Positions 42,664 to 51,991 are shown, numbered from the stretch's first letter. The stretch: 64,000 nucleotides of DNA from CAYVQF01 sp964454015 (GCA_964454015.1 CAYVQF010000005.1:118599-182598); one strand, 5' to 3'. The notes: a model not told the origin generated them from the sequence alone. Program-made: numbers and translations.

Positions 42664-43626
42664 TCATTCCTCGATGTAGCCGAAGCGGCGCAGGCTGCGT
42701 GGATCCTCGGGCCAGGCCTCGGCGACGCGGACATGGGTGCGCAGGTCGATGTGGCACCCCAGGAGACGCTCGAACTCCTGACGGGTCGCGATGCCGATGG
42801 CCTTGAGCTTGGTGCCGCCTTTGCCAATGAGGATGCCCTTTTGGCTGGGGCGCTCGACGTGAATGACGGCGCTGATGGCGATGCGGTTGGCGGCGCGGTC
42901 TTCCTTGAAGTCTTCAATCTGGACCATGACCGAGTAGGGGAGCTCCTTCTGGGTCTCCCGGATGATCACCTCGCGCAGGATTTCGGCGGCGAGGAAGCGT
43001 TCGGCCTGGTCCGTGTAGAGGTCTTCGGGGTAAAGGGCTGGGCCATGGGGGAGCTGGGCGATCAGCGCCTCCAGGAGGGCGGGCAGGCCCTTGCCGTCGC
43101 GGGCCGATAGGGGGAGAATCTTTGCGAATTCATGGGCTTTGGCGTAGGCGTCGATGATCGGCAGGAGGGCCTCGGGGTGGGGCAGGAGATCGCACTTGTT
43201 GATGGCGAGCACCGTCTTGGCCTTGGCGCGGGCCACCTCTTCGATGATGGCCTTCTCCAGGGGATCCACGTCTCCTTGGGGCGTGAGCGCCGCCGTGGCG
43301 TCGATGAGGAGGAGGGTGCAGTCCGCGTCACCGATGGCGGTCATGGCGGTCTCGACCATGGCGCGGTTCAGGGCGCGCTTCTGCCAGGCGTGGACGCCAG
43401 GGGTGTCGACGAAGATGAGCTGGGCCCGCTCGGGCATATTGATGATGGCCCGGATGCGGTTGCGGGTGGTCTGTGGTTTGGGCGAGGTGATGCTGACTTT
43501 TTCACCAGTGGCGGTGTTGACCAGGGTCGATTTACCGGCGTTGGTTCGTCCCACCAGCGCAATGAAGCCGCAACGGAAGGGGTCGGTAGGGAGGCGGTTG
43601 TTGTCGTTGGGACGGGTCTCGGTCAT
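42664..43626 (-). CDS. era: GTPase Era
   Basis: A 320-aa protein; the ATG at 43624-43626 has GAGGAG 3 nt upstream, and a longer frame would add 54 residues without homology. Motifs: GRTNAGKST (P-loop), PQTTRNRI, VDTPGVHAW and NKCD. The C-terminal KH domain has GKGGTKLKAIGIATRQEFER. Era binds 16S rRNA near the 3' end and supports 30S assembly. It is in an operon with der (40 bp). Confidence 0.95.
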   Translation of the reverse strand: MTETRPNDNNRLPTDPFRCGFIALVGRTNAGKSTLVNTATGEKVSITSPKPQTTRNRIRAIINMPERAQLIFVDTPGVHAWQKRALNRAMVETAMTAIGDADCTLLLIDATAALTPQGDVDPLEKAIIEEVARAKAKTVLAINKCDLLPHPEALLPIIDAYAKAHEFAKILPLSARDGKGLPALLEALIAQLPHGPALYPEDLYTDQAERFLAAEILREVIIRETQKELPYSVMVQIEDFKEDRAANRIAISAVIHVERPSQKGILIGKGGTKLKAIGIATRQEFERLLGCHIDLRTHVRVAEAWPEDPRSLRRFGYIEE

Positions 43627-43673
43627 GATCTCCTCGAGAAAAAAGGGGCGCTGAAGCGCTGTCGCCCGGGTGG

Positions 43674-43702
43674 TTGCAGGGCAGGCGGCGCGGCAGTATA
43701 TC
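43674..43702 (+). promoter_or_regulatory. Candidate promoter for the lipoprotein/ABC operon
   Basis: TTGCAG (43674-43679), 17-nt spacer, TATATC (43697-43702). It leaves a leader of ~65 nt. The same AT core could also serve the divergent era gene. Confidence 0.35.
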
Positions 43703-43771
43703 CTCAGCGGCGCAGCGGCGCGAGCGCTTCTTGGGGGAGGTGCGCGATTGCTGGCGAGGGTGAGGGAGCCC

Positions 43772-44161
43772 ATGTGCGTGGATGACAAGAAAAAAGAGCG
43801 CTTTGGAGCGCAGAAGGGCTGCGCTGCTGTGCTGATAGGGCTGGTCTTGATGCTGGCCTCTTGTCTGCTGGCCTGCCAGCCCGAGCGTTTGTCTGATCGT
43901 TCCCTCTTCGATGAGGCCGAGCAGGCCTATCGCCAGGGGCACTACGACCGCGCGGTGGAGCTTTACGAGGCTTTTCTCAAAGGGTCGCCGGACCCGCAGT
44001 TGGCTCGTTTGGCGGAGCGGCGCGTGTTGTCGATTGAGCGCGAGATCGAGACGGTGATGGGCAACCGGGCGGGGCCGCGGCCCATTTATCTGCGGCCGGT
44101 CTTGGATGATGTGCCCACGGGGCCGGCGATGCCATCGCTGGTCGAGCAGGGGGGAGACTGA
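43772..44161 (+). CDS. Small TPR-like lipoprotein
   Basis: A 129-aa protein from the ATG at 43772 (GAGGGAG just upstream). A signal with C at ~32 (VLMLASCLLACQPE) leads to a TPR-like hairpin (FDEAEQAYRQGHYDRAVELY, then EAFLKGSPDPQLARLAERRV) and a Pro-rich tail. It probably anchors to the inner or outer membrane. The ABC permease gene starts 3 bp after its stop and the ATPase overlaps that, so the three genes are likely one transcription unit. Confidence 0.65.
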   Translation: MCVDDKKKERFGAQKGCAAVLIGLVLMLASCLLACQPERLSDRSLFDEAEQAYRQGHYDRAVELYEAFLKGSPDPQLARLAERRVLSIEREIETVMGNRAGPRPIYLRPVLDDVPTGPAMPSLVEQGGD

Positions 44162-44164
44162 GCA

Positions 44165-45625
44165 GTGACGGGGAAGCAGGGCGGCGATGCGGCGCGCGGG
44201 CGCGACGTTTTGGGTGCGCTTCTGGCGGCGGCCCGGCGCGAAAGGCAGGGAGGCTGGCGTCGGCACGGGCCAGTGGCGTGGATGCTGGCGGGTGCGGCTT
44301 TGTTGTTGGTGTCACTGCTGGGACAGGTGCTCTACGGGGATTGGATGGGGGCCAAGGTGGCGGTCCTGGAGGTGAGCTTCTGGGGGACGGCGCTGGCGTC
44401 GTCGCTGTGGTCCTTTCAAATCATGGAGCGCCTCTATCGCACGGGTGATGCCCGGGTGTTGGCGCCGCTGCCCATCGCTCCGCGGGTGCTGTTGCGCTAC
44501 CGCTGGTGGTCGACCCTCCGCGCCTTGCCGCCATGGCTCGTGGTGGCCTTGTTTTTCTTTGCGCCGCTCTTCTTTGGGAGCGAATGGCCCAGTGGCGTGG
44601 CCGCCCTTGGGCTGTGGTCCGTGGGCTTGTTGTTGACCCTGTGTGTGGGCTACGCGGTGCAAGTCTACACCGGCGTGGCCTCGGTGCGGGGGGAGGAGCG
44701 GATCACCGCGTTTGGCCCCATGGGTTTTGCCGTCGCGCCGGCGATCGCCCTGGCGGTGACGGTGGTGCTGCTCTTGGTGCTGAAGCTGGCTGTCGAGGAG
44801 GTGGTGCGTTTGGGCAGCATCGGCTCGGGGGCGCGCTTTGGTTTCGCCGTGGTTTTCGGTGCCATGGGCCTGTCATTGTGGTTGACCTGGCGTTACTTCG
44901 ACGGCGATTTCTACGGGGCGCTGGCCCGCTTCATGGAGATGGACCTCTTGGTCATTGCCAGTGACGAAGGCCGGTTCAGAGGCGTGCCGCTGCGGCCGAC
45001 CCTGGCGGAGCGCTTGCTGCCCGAGGCGATGCGACCCTTGGTGGCGCGAGATCGCTTGCAGATGGAGCGGCGCTTTGGCTTGGCGCGGATCCTGTTGTGG
45101 TTGGTAGCCGCGGGGCTGCTCATCGGACTGGTGGCGCGTCCCGGGGCGCTGCCAACGCCGCTGTTGTTGGTGCTGCCAGCGCTGGCGGTGGCGATCTTCG
45201 TTCACCCTTGGCTAGCGTTGCGCGGCAGCGATCTGGAGCCGGGAGTGGCGTTGGTGTTGCCCGTGACGCCGGGGCTGGGGCAGCGGGCCACGGCTTGGAG
45301 CGCTGTGATGGCCTCCCTCGTGGCGGCGCGGCCCCTCTTTGGCGCGCTGGGACTGGGCCTGGCCTGGGGAGAGAAGGATTGGTTGGGGGCGTTGGTGGCC
45401 TTGTCCTTGTCGGTGCTGATGGTGGTGACCGTGGCTTGGTGTTGTAGCCACCCTCGCTGGGGCGGGCGCCGCAGCCAGGGGGCCGCGGCCTTTTTCTTGG
45501 CGCTGGCTGCGGCACTGGTGGCGCTGCACCCGCTGATGTCGTTACCCTTCTGCGCTTTGGCAGTGGCGCTGAATCAAGCTCTGGGTGCGGCCCAAGGGCA
45601 GAAGGTGGGAGGATTGGATGGTTGA
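44165..45625 (+). CDS. ABC-2-type transporter permease
   Basis: A 486-aa protein from the GTG at 44165 with about ten hydrophobic helices, arranged as a group near the N-terminus (~40-95), a middle set (~115-185, including WLVVALFFFAPLFFG) and a C-terminal set (~310-475). It contains a cytosolic loop with Arg residues (ERLLPEAMRPLVARDRLQME). The architecture is that of an ABC-2-like permease, and the paired ATPase overlaps its end by 8 bases. The substrate is not evident. Confidence 0.75.
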   Translation: MTGKQGGDAARGRDVLGALLAAARRERQGGWRRHGPVAWMLAGAALLLVSLLGQVLYGDWMGAKVAVLEVSFWGTALASSLWSFQIMERLYRTGDARVLAPLPIAPRVLLRYRWWSTLRALPPWLVVALFFFAPLFFGSEWPSGVAALGLWSVGLLLTLCVGYAVQVYTGVASVRGEERITAFGPMGFAVAPAIALAVTVVLLLVLKLAVEEVVRLGSIGSGARFGFAVVFGAMGLSLWLTWRYFDGDFYGALARFMEMDLLVIASDEGRFRGVPLRPTLAERLLPEAMRPLVARDRLQMERRFGLARILLWLVAAGLLIGLVARPGALPTPLLLVLPALAVAIFVHPWLALRGSDLEPGVALVLPVTPGLGQRATAWSAVMASLVAARPLFGALGLGLAWGEKDWLGALVALSLSVLMVVTVAWCCSHPRWGGRRSQGAAAFFLALAAALVALHPLMSLPFCALAVALNQALGAAQGQKVGGLDG

Positions 45626-46436
45626 GACTACCGAGATCGGGGCGGATGCGGCGGGTGCAGCAGAGGGCGCGTCGGCGTGGGCCCTAGAGGTCGATGGCAT
45701 CGCCAAGCGTTATGGGTCGGTGCGCGCCGTCGCGGGGGTGAGCTTCAAGATCGCGCCCGGCGAGCTGGTGGCCTTCATTGGGCCGAATGGTGCGGGAAAG
45801 TCGTCGACCATGCGCGCCATTGCTGGGCTGCTGCTTCCAGACGCAGGGCGGGTGCGGGTGGCGGGCCGCGATGTGCGCGAGGATCCCGTGGGGGCACGGT
45901 CTTGTCTGGGTTATGTGGGACAGGATTTGGAGATCTATCGTTACCTGACGGGGGCGGAGTTTTTGTCTTTCATCGCGCGGATTCGCGGTATGGAGGCAGA
46001 CGTGGCGGCCGAGAGGATCACGGCGTTGTTGCACATGTGCGCCCTGAGCGAGGCCAAGGATCGCCTGGTCCGCGAGTATTCGGGCGGGATGGCGCGCAAG
46101 CTGGCCATGGCCGCTGCCTTGCTGCCCTCGCCGCCCATGCTCTTGCTCGACGAGTCCTTTGTCGGGCTGGACCCGGAGAGCACCTACAAAGTGCGTCAGG
46201 CGCTCCTCAACTACGCCCGCGAAGGTGGGGCCGTGTTGCTGTCGAGCCATGTCTTGGAGATGCTGGAGCGCTTGTGCACCCGATTCATTTTCCTCCACCG
46301 CGGCTTGGTGGTGGCTGATGTGAAGGGGGAGGAGCTCGCGGCTGCGCTGCGGGAGGCACAGGTCGCCGATTTGACACAGTTTTACCTACATTTGACGGAG
46401 CAACGCGACCTTATCCAGGATGAGGCAGGGCCTTGA
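45618..46436 (+). CDS. ABC transporter ATP-binding protein
   Basis: A 272-aa protein from the ATG at 45618, with GGGAGG 5 nt upstream. It has Walker A GPNGAGKSS, the signature YSGGMARKLAMAAALL and Walker B LLLDESFVGLD (the D-loop is FVGLDPEST), with H-loop LLSSHVLE. It pairs with the permease just upstream as an exporter. The ABC-2-type signature resembles YxxxxD/Nod-type export ATPases. Confidence 0.92.
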   Translation: MVETTEIGADAAGAAEGASAWALEVDGIAKRYGSVRAVAGVSFKIAPGELVAFIGPNGAGKSSTMRAIAGLLLPDAGRVRVAGRDVREDPVGARSCLGYVGQDLEIYRYLTGAEFLSFIARIRGMEADVAAERITALLHMCALSEAKDRLVREYSGGMARKLAMAAALLPSPPMLLLDESFVGLDPESTYKVRQALLNYAREGGAVLLSSHVLEMLERLCTRFIFLHRGLVVADVKGEELAAALREAQVADLTQFYLHLTEQRDLIQDEAGP

Positions 46437-46513
46437 GTCAGTGTGTCCGGAGGAGCACCTGATGGTGCCTTTGGGCTGCGTGCCGATGGGCCGCTTTGGG
46501 GAGGACAGGGACC

Positions 46514-47740
46514 ATGTATGTGAGCGGCTTGTTGCATCGAGAGCGCTTCTTTGCGTTGGCCTCGCGGTGGCTGTCTGGGGCGGCCGAGCCTGAAGATGGG
46601 GTCGCTCTGTCCGAAATATTTCTCCTCGATCCCTGGATTTGCGCGCCACAAGTGATTCGTTGTCTGGAGGTACTGCAGCAACGCCTCCGACCCGGGAGCC
46701 TTGGACTGAGGGCGGTGCGCTGCAAAGATGAGGTGCGACGGGCCATGGTGGGGGCGTGGAGCCAGGAGGCCTCCCTGCGGCACCTCTTCACGGATTACGA
46801 GTCCCACCCAGAGTCCTATTTTCCTGGGCACCCCGTCCAGGCCGCCTATGCGTGGGTGGAGGCGCGGCCCTTCTGGGCGATGCTTCGTCTCAAGGGCTTG
46901 ACCCGGGTGGCGACCAAGGCGCAGTGGCTGCTTGCCGATGTGTTGGGGTCGACGATCCGTTCGACGGCGCGGACCCTGGCCGAGAATCGCGCCTGGTCTG
47001 CAGGCGTCTCCATGGAGCAGTTGCTCTCTTCGCCCGAGACGATGGCCCTAGATTTTGCGCAGGCCGAACGCCTGGTCTCCTACGCGATCCGCGATGGGAG
47101 AATGTCTTTCACTGCCGACGAGGGACGTATCGATGACTTCTGGGGCCTGAAAGTGGTCGACACTTGGCAGAAGCTGGAGGAAGGGGCGGCCTTTCTGGGG
47201 GGCCAGGCTGAAGTGGTCGAGAAGGACGGGGAGGGCCACCTCACCGCGTCATCGCGCTCTCTGTTGCTCGAGCTCGAGCGACCCGATCTGGATAGTGTGC
47301 TGGCGCGTTTGGACGACCCCATGCGGGCGCTGATGGATGCGCGCGGTTTACGCGGTCAGGTGGCGGCGGATCGGGTGGCGCGGTATTGGGAGCAAGGAGA
47401 AGCTTCGTTTTGGGTCGAGCTGGTGTTGCACAGCCCACATGCGGTGGTGGCGTCGGACTTCGGTCCGCAGGTGCACGAAGAGTTGATACTGCGCCAGCGG
47501 CGTGAGGCGAGCTATCGCGGCCGCCTCGCCGAGAATCTCGGCTACATCTTCATGGACATGTTGCGTTTGGCGGCGGCCCAAGGGGTGGAAGTCGGGCAAG
47601 CGCCGAAGCTCTGGGGGCGCTACCTCCCTGAGCTGTGGGAGGCGCGCCCAAGCCGGCAGGCAGCGGACTTGGGGGGGGGGCTCGCTGTGGCCAACGCGAG
47701 ATTGCTGGAGCGCTGCATTTCAGCTAGGACAGAGGGGTGA
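46514..47740 (+). CDS. Hypothetical protein with terminal G10 tract
   Basis: A 408-aa protein from the ATG at 46514 (GGGGAGG ten bases upstream), mostly helical and acidic, soluble, with no recognised domain (phrases such as MRLSRWLSG-like helices and HSPHAVVASDFGPQVHEELI). Its 3' end contains ten consecutive G (47671-47680). Losing one G would remove its stop and read straight into the aminotransferase frame with no stop in between. It is 78 bp after the ABC ATPase and 46 bp before the aminotransferase, so it is probably part of the same operon. Confidence 0.65.
   Translation: MYVSGLLHRERFFALASRWLSGAAEPEDGVALSEIFLLDPWICAPQVIRCLEVLQQRLRPGSLGLRAVRCKDEVRRAMVGAWSQEASLRHLFTDYESHPESYFPGHPVQAAYAWVEARPFWAMLRLKGLTRVATKAQWLLADVLGSTIRSTARTLAENRAWSAGVSMEQLLSSPETMALDFAQAERLVSYAIRDGRMSFTADEGRIDDFWGLKVVDTWQKLEEGAAFLGGQAEVVEKDGEGHLTASSRSLLLELERPDLDSVLARLDDPMRALMDARGLRGQVAADRVARYWEQGEASFWVELVLHSPHAVVASDFGPQVHEELILRQRREASYRGRLAENLGYIFMDMLRLAAAQGVEVGQAPKLWGRYLPELWEARPSRQAADLGGGLAVANARLLERCISARTEG
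47671..47680 (+). repeat. G10 homopolymer in coding sequence
   Basis: Ten G in a row, 20 codons before the stop of the upstream protein. Such tracts slip in replication and transcription. A one-base loss gives a continuous frame through to the aminotransferase stop at 48986. Confidence 0.9.
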
Positions 47741-47786
47741 GCGCGTCGAAGGGCGTTCCGTAGGAAGAACATTTCTGGGAGGTGGC

Positions 47787-48986
47787 ATGGGTCTGAGTCG
47801 GGTGATTCCGTCGCGGCGGACGGAAAATATACGTTACGCTGTGCGTGATGTGGTGGTCTTGGCGCAAGAGGTGGCCCGGACGGGAAAAGAGATGTTGTAT
47901 CTCAACATCGGCGATCCCAATGTCTATGACTTCCAACTGCCTGAAGTGATCATGGGGCCGACCATCGAAGCGATGCGGCGCAATCATGGCGGCTATTCAC
48001 CCTCTTCGGGGATTCCCGAGGCGGTTGCAGCCATTCATGGCGACGCCGTGCGGCGTGGGATCGAGAACATCCAGGATGTCTTCGTTACCACTGGGGCCAG
48101 CGAGGCCATCGAGATCTGTTTGACCGCCCTGCTGAATCCGGGGGACAACGTCCTGACACCAGCACCCGGTTACCCACTCTATACGGCGGTTTTGGCCAAA
48201 TTGGAGGCCGAGGAAAACTCGTACTTCCTCGATGAGGACCGGGGTTGGCAGCCCGATGTGGCCGATATGGCCAGCAAGATCAACCCTCGCACCAAAGCGA
48301 TTGTGCTGATCAACCCCAACAATCCCACCGGATCGGTGTGCTCCGAGGATACCCTGCGAGAGGTCATCGCCTTGGCGAAGGCCCATGGCCTCGTGATTTT
48401 CGCAGACGAAATCTATGATCGGCTGGTCTTGGACGGCGAGCGGCACATCAGCATCGCCTCCCTCGATAGCGAGGTGCCCTTCGTGACCTTCAATGGTCTG
48501 TCCAAGTGCTATATCGGTCCCGGGGTGCGCATCGGTTGGGGCGTGGCCAGCGGCCCGCGGGAGCTCATGGCCGACTACATCGAGGCGATCAATCGCATCC
48601 TGCGCTCGCGCCTCTGCGCCAACCACCCCTTTCAATATGCGATTCGTCCCTGCTTGGAAGGCGACCATGGGCACCTGCCGCCGGTGCTGGAGAAGCTCAC
48701 GACGCGGCGCGATATCACCGTAGAGAAGCTCAACGCCAATGGGATTTCCTGTGTGGCCCCCAAAGGGGCCTTCTATGCGTTTGCGCGCCTAGAGGGCGTG
48801 CGCGACGACAGGCATTGGGCGTCGGAGTTGATTCGGCAGACGGGCGTGGTGGTGGTGCCCGGCTCTGGCTTCGGTCAGCGGCCCCAGACGGCCCACTTTC
48901 GCGTGGTCTTCCTCCCGGAGCCCGAGAAACTGCACGCGGCCTACGACAAGATCACGGCCTTTCATCAAGCCTACCGGAATCCATGA
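47787..48986 (+). CDS. PLP-dependent aminotransferase (AlaA-like)
   Basis: A 399-aa fold-type I aminotransferase starting at the ATG at 47787 (GGGAGG 3 nt upstream). Motifs: MLYLNIGDPNVYDF, GGYSPSSGIPEAVA, VTTGASEAIEICLTALLNPG, ILINPNNPTG-type VLINPNNPTG, FADEIYDRLV, the PLP lysine in FNGLSKCYIGPGVRIGW, and FRVVFLPEPEKL. It resembles alanine/pyruvate transaminases (AlaA, alanine aminotransferase) and swaps an amino group between glutamate and pyruvate or a similar ketoacid. It is convergent with xth. Confidence 0.9.
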   Translation: MGLSRVIPSRRTENIRYAVRDVVVLAQEVARTGKEMLYLNIGDPNVYDFQLPEVIMGPTIEAMRRNHGGYSPSSGIPEAVAAIHGDAVRRGIENIQDVFVTTGASEAIEICLTALLNPGDNVLTPAPGYPLYTAVLAKLEAEENSYFLDEDRGWQPDVADMASKINPRTKAIVLINPNNPTGSVCSEDTLREVIALAKAHGLVIFADEIYDRLVLDGERHISIASLDSEVPFVTFNGLSKCYIGPGVRIGWGVASGPRELMADYIEAINRILRSRLCANHPFQYAIRPCLEGDHGHLPPVLEKLTTRRDITVEKLNANGISCVAPKGAFYAFARLEGVRDDRHWASELIRQTGVVVVPGSGFGQRPQTAHFRVVFLPEPEKLHAAYDKITAFHQAYRNP

Positions 48987-48988
48987 GA

Positions 48989-49777
48989 TCAGGCGGCCAC
49001 AATGGCCGGATCGACGTCCACACCGACGGGGCAGTGATCTGAGCCCATGGTCTGGTTGTGGATGAAAGCATCTTTGACGAAAGGCATGGCGGCGGTGTCG
49101 GCAACGACGTAGTCAATGCGCCAACCAATGTTGCGGGGACGGGCCATTTGGCGTTGGCTCCACCACGAATACCAACCCGCTTCGGTGACGAATTGACGAA
49201 AGGTGTCGACCCAGCCACTGCTGAACCAGCGATCGAGCTCAGCTCTCTCTTCGGGAAGAAAGCCCGTCGTCTTCTGATTCTCTGCCGGCCGCGCGAGATC
49301 GATTTCTTGATGGGCCGTGTTGAAATCGCCGATGACCAAGACGCGACGCTGCGCCAGGCGATGGGCTTCGAGTTGTTGGTAGAGGCGCTGGTAGAATTCC
49401 AGCTTGAAAGGGACGCGGCTGTTGTCGTTGTTCTTGCCGCCGCCGTTGGGGAAATAGACGTTGGCCACAACCAGGCGACCCCAGCGCGCGATCTGCACCC
49501 GCCCTTCGCTGTCGAAACGCTCCTCCCCGATTGAGGTGAGGATTTCGTCGGGCGCCTGGCGCGCCAACAGACCCACCCCCGAGTAGCCAGGTCGCTGCGC
49601 CGGGTGGTAGGCGGTGAACCAGCCACTGGGCGCGAGGAGCTCTTTGGGGATTTGATGGTGCAGGGCGCGAACCTCCTGGAAGCCGACGATGCTGGCCTCC
49701 GAAGTGTGTAGCCACTCGGCCAAGCCTTTCTTGGTGGCAGCTCTGATTCCGTTGATGTTCCAAGAGATGATGCGCAT
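48989..49777 (-). CDS. xth: Exodeoxyribonuclease III
   Basis: A 262-aa AP endonuclease/3'-5' exonuclease. The ATG at 49775-49777 gives the family start MRIISWNINGIRAATKKGLA; the longer frame upstream is unrelated. Motifs: FQEVRAL (Glu), GYSGVGLLAR, VIGDFNTAH (Asp/Asn) and GSDHCPVGV (Asp/His). It is a base-excision-repair enzyme of the usual size. It is convergent with the aminotransferase. Confidence 0.95.
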   Translation of the reverse strand: MRIISWNINGIRAATKKGLAEWLHTSEASIVGFQEVRALHHQIPKELLAPSGWFTAYHPAQRPGYSGVGLLARQAPDEILTSIGEERFDSEGRVQIARWGRLVVANVYFPNGGGKNNDNSRVPFKLEFYQRLYQQLEAHRLAQRRVLVIGDFNTAHQEIDLARPAENQKTTGFLPEERAELDRWFSSGWVDTFRQFVTEAGWYSWWSQRQMARPRNIGWRIDYVVADTAAMPFVKDAFIHNQTMGSDHCPVGVDVDPAIVAA

Positions 49778-50031
49778 GGCAAGGGCCTTGGCGGGGAGTG
49801 GACGGAGACCCGGTCGCCCTGAATGCGGCGACGGCGGTGGAGCGAGGGACACCTCGTGGAGAGGAGCTAACATCAGGTACGGGAGCAAGGTCAAGCTTGG
49901 CCATGAAGTCTCCGTGAAGACCAGCTTCATGCCGTGTGGTGATGGCATCGGCGATGTGTTAGCCTGCCTCGATGCCAGGTGAGTCGAATCTCTACTGCTC
50001 TGCGATGTACGGTCAGTGACAAAGGAATGCG

Positions 50032-50985
50032 ATGGTGGCGGCATATACGCGCGGGTTGATTTCCTTGGCCTTGGCCCTCGCTTTGGTGGCCTGCAAGACC
50101 GAGGGTGAGACGGCCAAGGTGACGGAGACCGAGCACGGCCCACCCATCTCTGAGCCTGCTGTGACGTTGGAGCAAGCGCCAGAGCCTTTCCCCGACTTCG
50201 AGATTCAAGAGGAAGAGGTGGTCTTTCACCATCGCGCTCTTGGCCGCGGCGAACGCCGGAAGCTCGTGGACAAGACGGTCATGAACCTGAACCTCAGGAT
50301 TCACGTCGATGGCAGGGAGATCACCATGGCCATCGTGGAGCGCAAGGAGAAGGAAATCATCATCGAGGTCGTGCAGGTCGAAGGCGGGGCCGTGCGCGAA
50401 GCCGAGGTGCACTACAACCACGCCTTCACGGTCAAGAGCCAAGCCGCTAGGGAGAAACGGCAAGAGGCGCCGGTGCACGGCAAGACCTACCGTTTGACCC
50501 ACCAAGATGGCGCGGCGGAACCGGAGATCGTCGGTGGGGGCGGCCAGGCGGTGCAAGCGGTCGAGAAGGCTTGGCTCCGCAGTGACTTTCGCCAGGGTGG
50601 GGTGCTGCGTCTAGACGGCGAGGGCCTGGAACGACACATTTTCCTGCCGGGAGAGGAGGTTCCCCTGTCGACCACCACCGCCCTCGCCTTGGTGGGTAGT
50701 GAACACGAGGTCCAGGTGAGCGAGGTGCGTTGCCAATACCTAGGTCGGGTAAGGCACGCGGGGCGATCCATGGCCCTCTTGGATGTGCGCTTCGTTGCTG
50801 TGGGACAAGAAGATGAGCTGAGTATCACCCTGCGCCCGGAGCTGCGCGTGGTGGTCGAGCCCGAGTCTCTCGAGGTCGTGGCCAAAGAGATGCGGGGGCA
50901 GGTCGAAATGAAAGGGGGCAAGGATGGGACGCGCTTCGTTGGTGAAGGGAGCCTACTGGGGCATTTCCGATCCCAGCCCCTATAG
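50032..50985 (+). CDS. Hypothetical lipoprotein
   Basis: A 317-aa lipoprotein from the ATG at 50032 (AAAGGA five bases upstream); LALALVACKTEG is a clear lipobox. The mature protein is acidic and beta-rich (VVFHHRALGRGERRKLVDKT, then LNLRIHVDGREITMAIVERK), with no recognised domain. It is ~130 bp upstream of the CBM20-tail gene, so the two may be co-expressed. It is divergent from xth over 254 bases without a clear promoter. Confidence 0.65.
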   Translation: MVAAYTRGLISLALALALVACKTEGETAKVTETEHGPPISEPAVTLEQAPEPFPDFEIQEEEVVFHHRALGRGERRKLVDKTVMNLNLRIHVDGREITMAIVERKEKEIIIEVVQVEGGAVREAEVHYNHAFTVKSQAAREKRQEAPVHGKTYRLTHQDGAAEPEIVGGGGQAVQAVEKAWLRSDFRQGGVLRLDGEGLERHIFLPGEEVPLSTTTALALVGSEHEVQVSEVRCQYLGRVRHAGRSMALLDVRFVAVGQEDELSITLRPELRVVVEPESLEVVAKEMRGQVEMKGGKDGTRFVGEGSLLGHFRSQPL

Positions 50986-51119
50986 AAGGAGCCGAGAGGC
51001 CGCATCGTGAGCGCCTTGACCGCTGGCCAAATCTTGTGAAAAGAACGGAAGACTGCATTTCGGGTGCGTCTGTCGGACAACGCTTCGCCCGATGACTGCC
51101 CGCAACGGGAGGTAATCTC

Positions 51120-51991
51120 ATGAGCGATTTTGATAAAAAGAGGATTATCAATGCCTTGGAGCTCCGCTTCGACTATTACTCGGCGCGAGTGGTGTTCAGC
51201 GAGGCCTTGAAGGTTGCCGATCTTCCCGAAAGTGAAGGCTACAACATCACAGAAATGCAACGGTTCTTACTGGCACTCCAAAAGGTCGGGGGGAGCGGTG
51301 TCGAGCGCGTGCTGGCGTTGATCGATGCCTGGTTGCCACCGGATGCCAGAATGCTCGTGGCGCCTGCATCGGAAGATGCAGCGGTGACCGCCCTTGGGGC
51401 TGTGGTCGAGGAGATCCACGTGGTCGAGGTGGGTCACTTTACCCGCCGCAGCGCGCCCCCGGTTCCGGCAGAAGAAGGGCCGCCCGCGCCGGTAGAAGCG
51501 CCGCCCGCGCCGGTGGAAGANNNNNNNNNNNNNNNNNNNNNNNNNNNNNNNNNNNNNNNNNNNNNNNNNNNNNNNNNNNNNNNNNNNNNNNNNNNNNNNN
51601 NNNNNNNNNNNNNNNNNNNNCGCCCGCGCCGGTGGAAGAAGCGCCCGCGCCGGTGGAAGAAGCGCCCGCGCCGGTAGAAGAAGCGCCCATCGTTGCGGTT
51701 CAGGTGGTCTTTGTGATTCACGGCGTGAGCCACGAAGGGACGGAGACCGTTTTGGTCACGGGCAACGATCCGCTCCTCGGTGACTGGAGTGCAGAGCGGG
51801 CCATGCGGACTACGCGCCAGGACGATGGCGCTTGGCGCGGCGAGCTGGTGGTTGAGCCGGGTAAGGTCCTTGATTTCAAGCTGCTGCGGCGCGGCGAGGA
51901 CGGCAGCACCGATTGGGAAGGGGGCGACAACCGCTCACTCGCCGTTGGCCGCGAGCAGCCGCGCCTCGAAGTCGCCCTCACGTGGCAATGA
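51120..51991 (+). CDS. Protein with unknown N-terminal domain, APAPVEE linker and CBM20 tail (spans gap)
   Basis: Read as one gene across the 100-N gap. Before it, an N-terminal domain (~1-85, MSDFDKKRIINALELRFDYY) that I do not recognise. Then an EAPAPVE repeat linker holding the gap. After it the frame at 51632 gives a starch-binding CBM20-like domain (VFVIHGVSHEGTETVLVTG, then NDPLLGDWSAERAMRTTR and WEGGDNRSLAVGR). There is no signal peptide. The two frames differ by one register only because 100 N replace 2 + 21n true bases. It is probably cytosolic and may sense or bind glycogen or starch; no catalytic domain is present. Confidence 0.8.
51471..51690 (+). repeat. 21-bp tandem repeat encoding APAPVEE, with gap
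   Basis: Unit GCGCCCGCGCCGGTGGAAGA plus A, with small variants (GGTAGAAG), seven codons per unit. Copies flank the N run on both sides. The linker is Pro/Glu-rich and flexible. Confidence 0.95.
51521..51620. other. Assembly gap (100 N)
   Basis: Exactly 100 N. Joining the flanks in repeat phase requires 2 + 21n bases, which is 2 modulo 3. That equals the length needed to rejoin the two reading frames, so one gene spans the gap. Confidence 0.95.
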
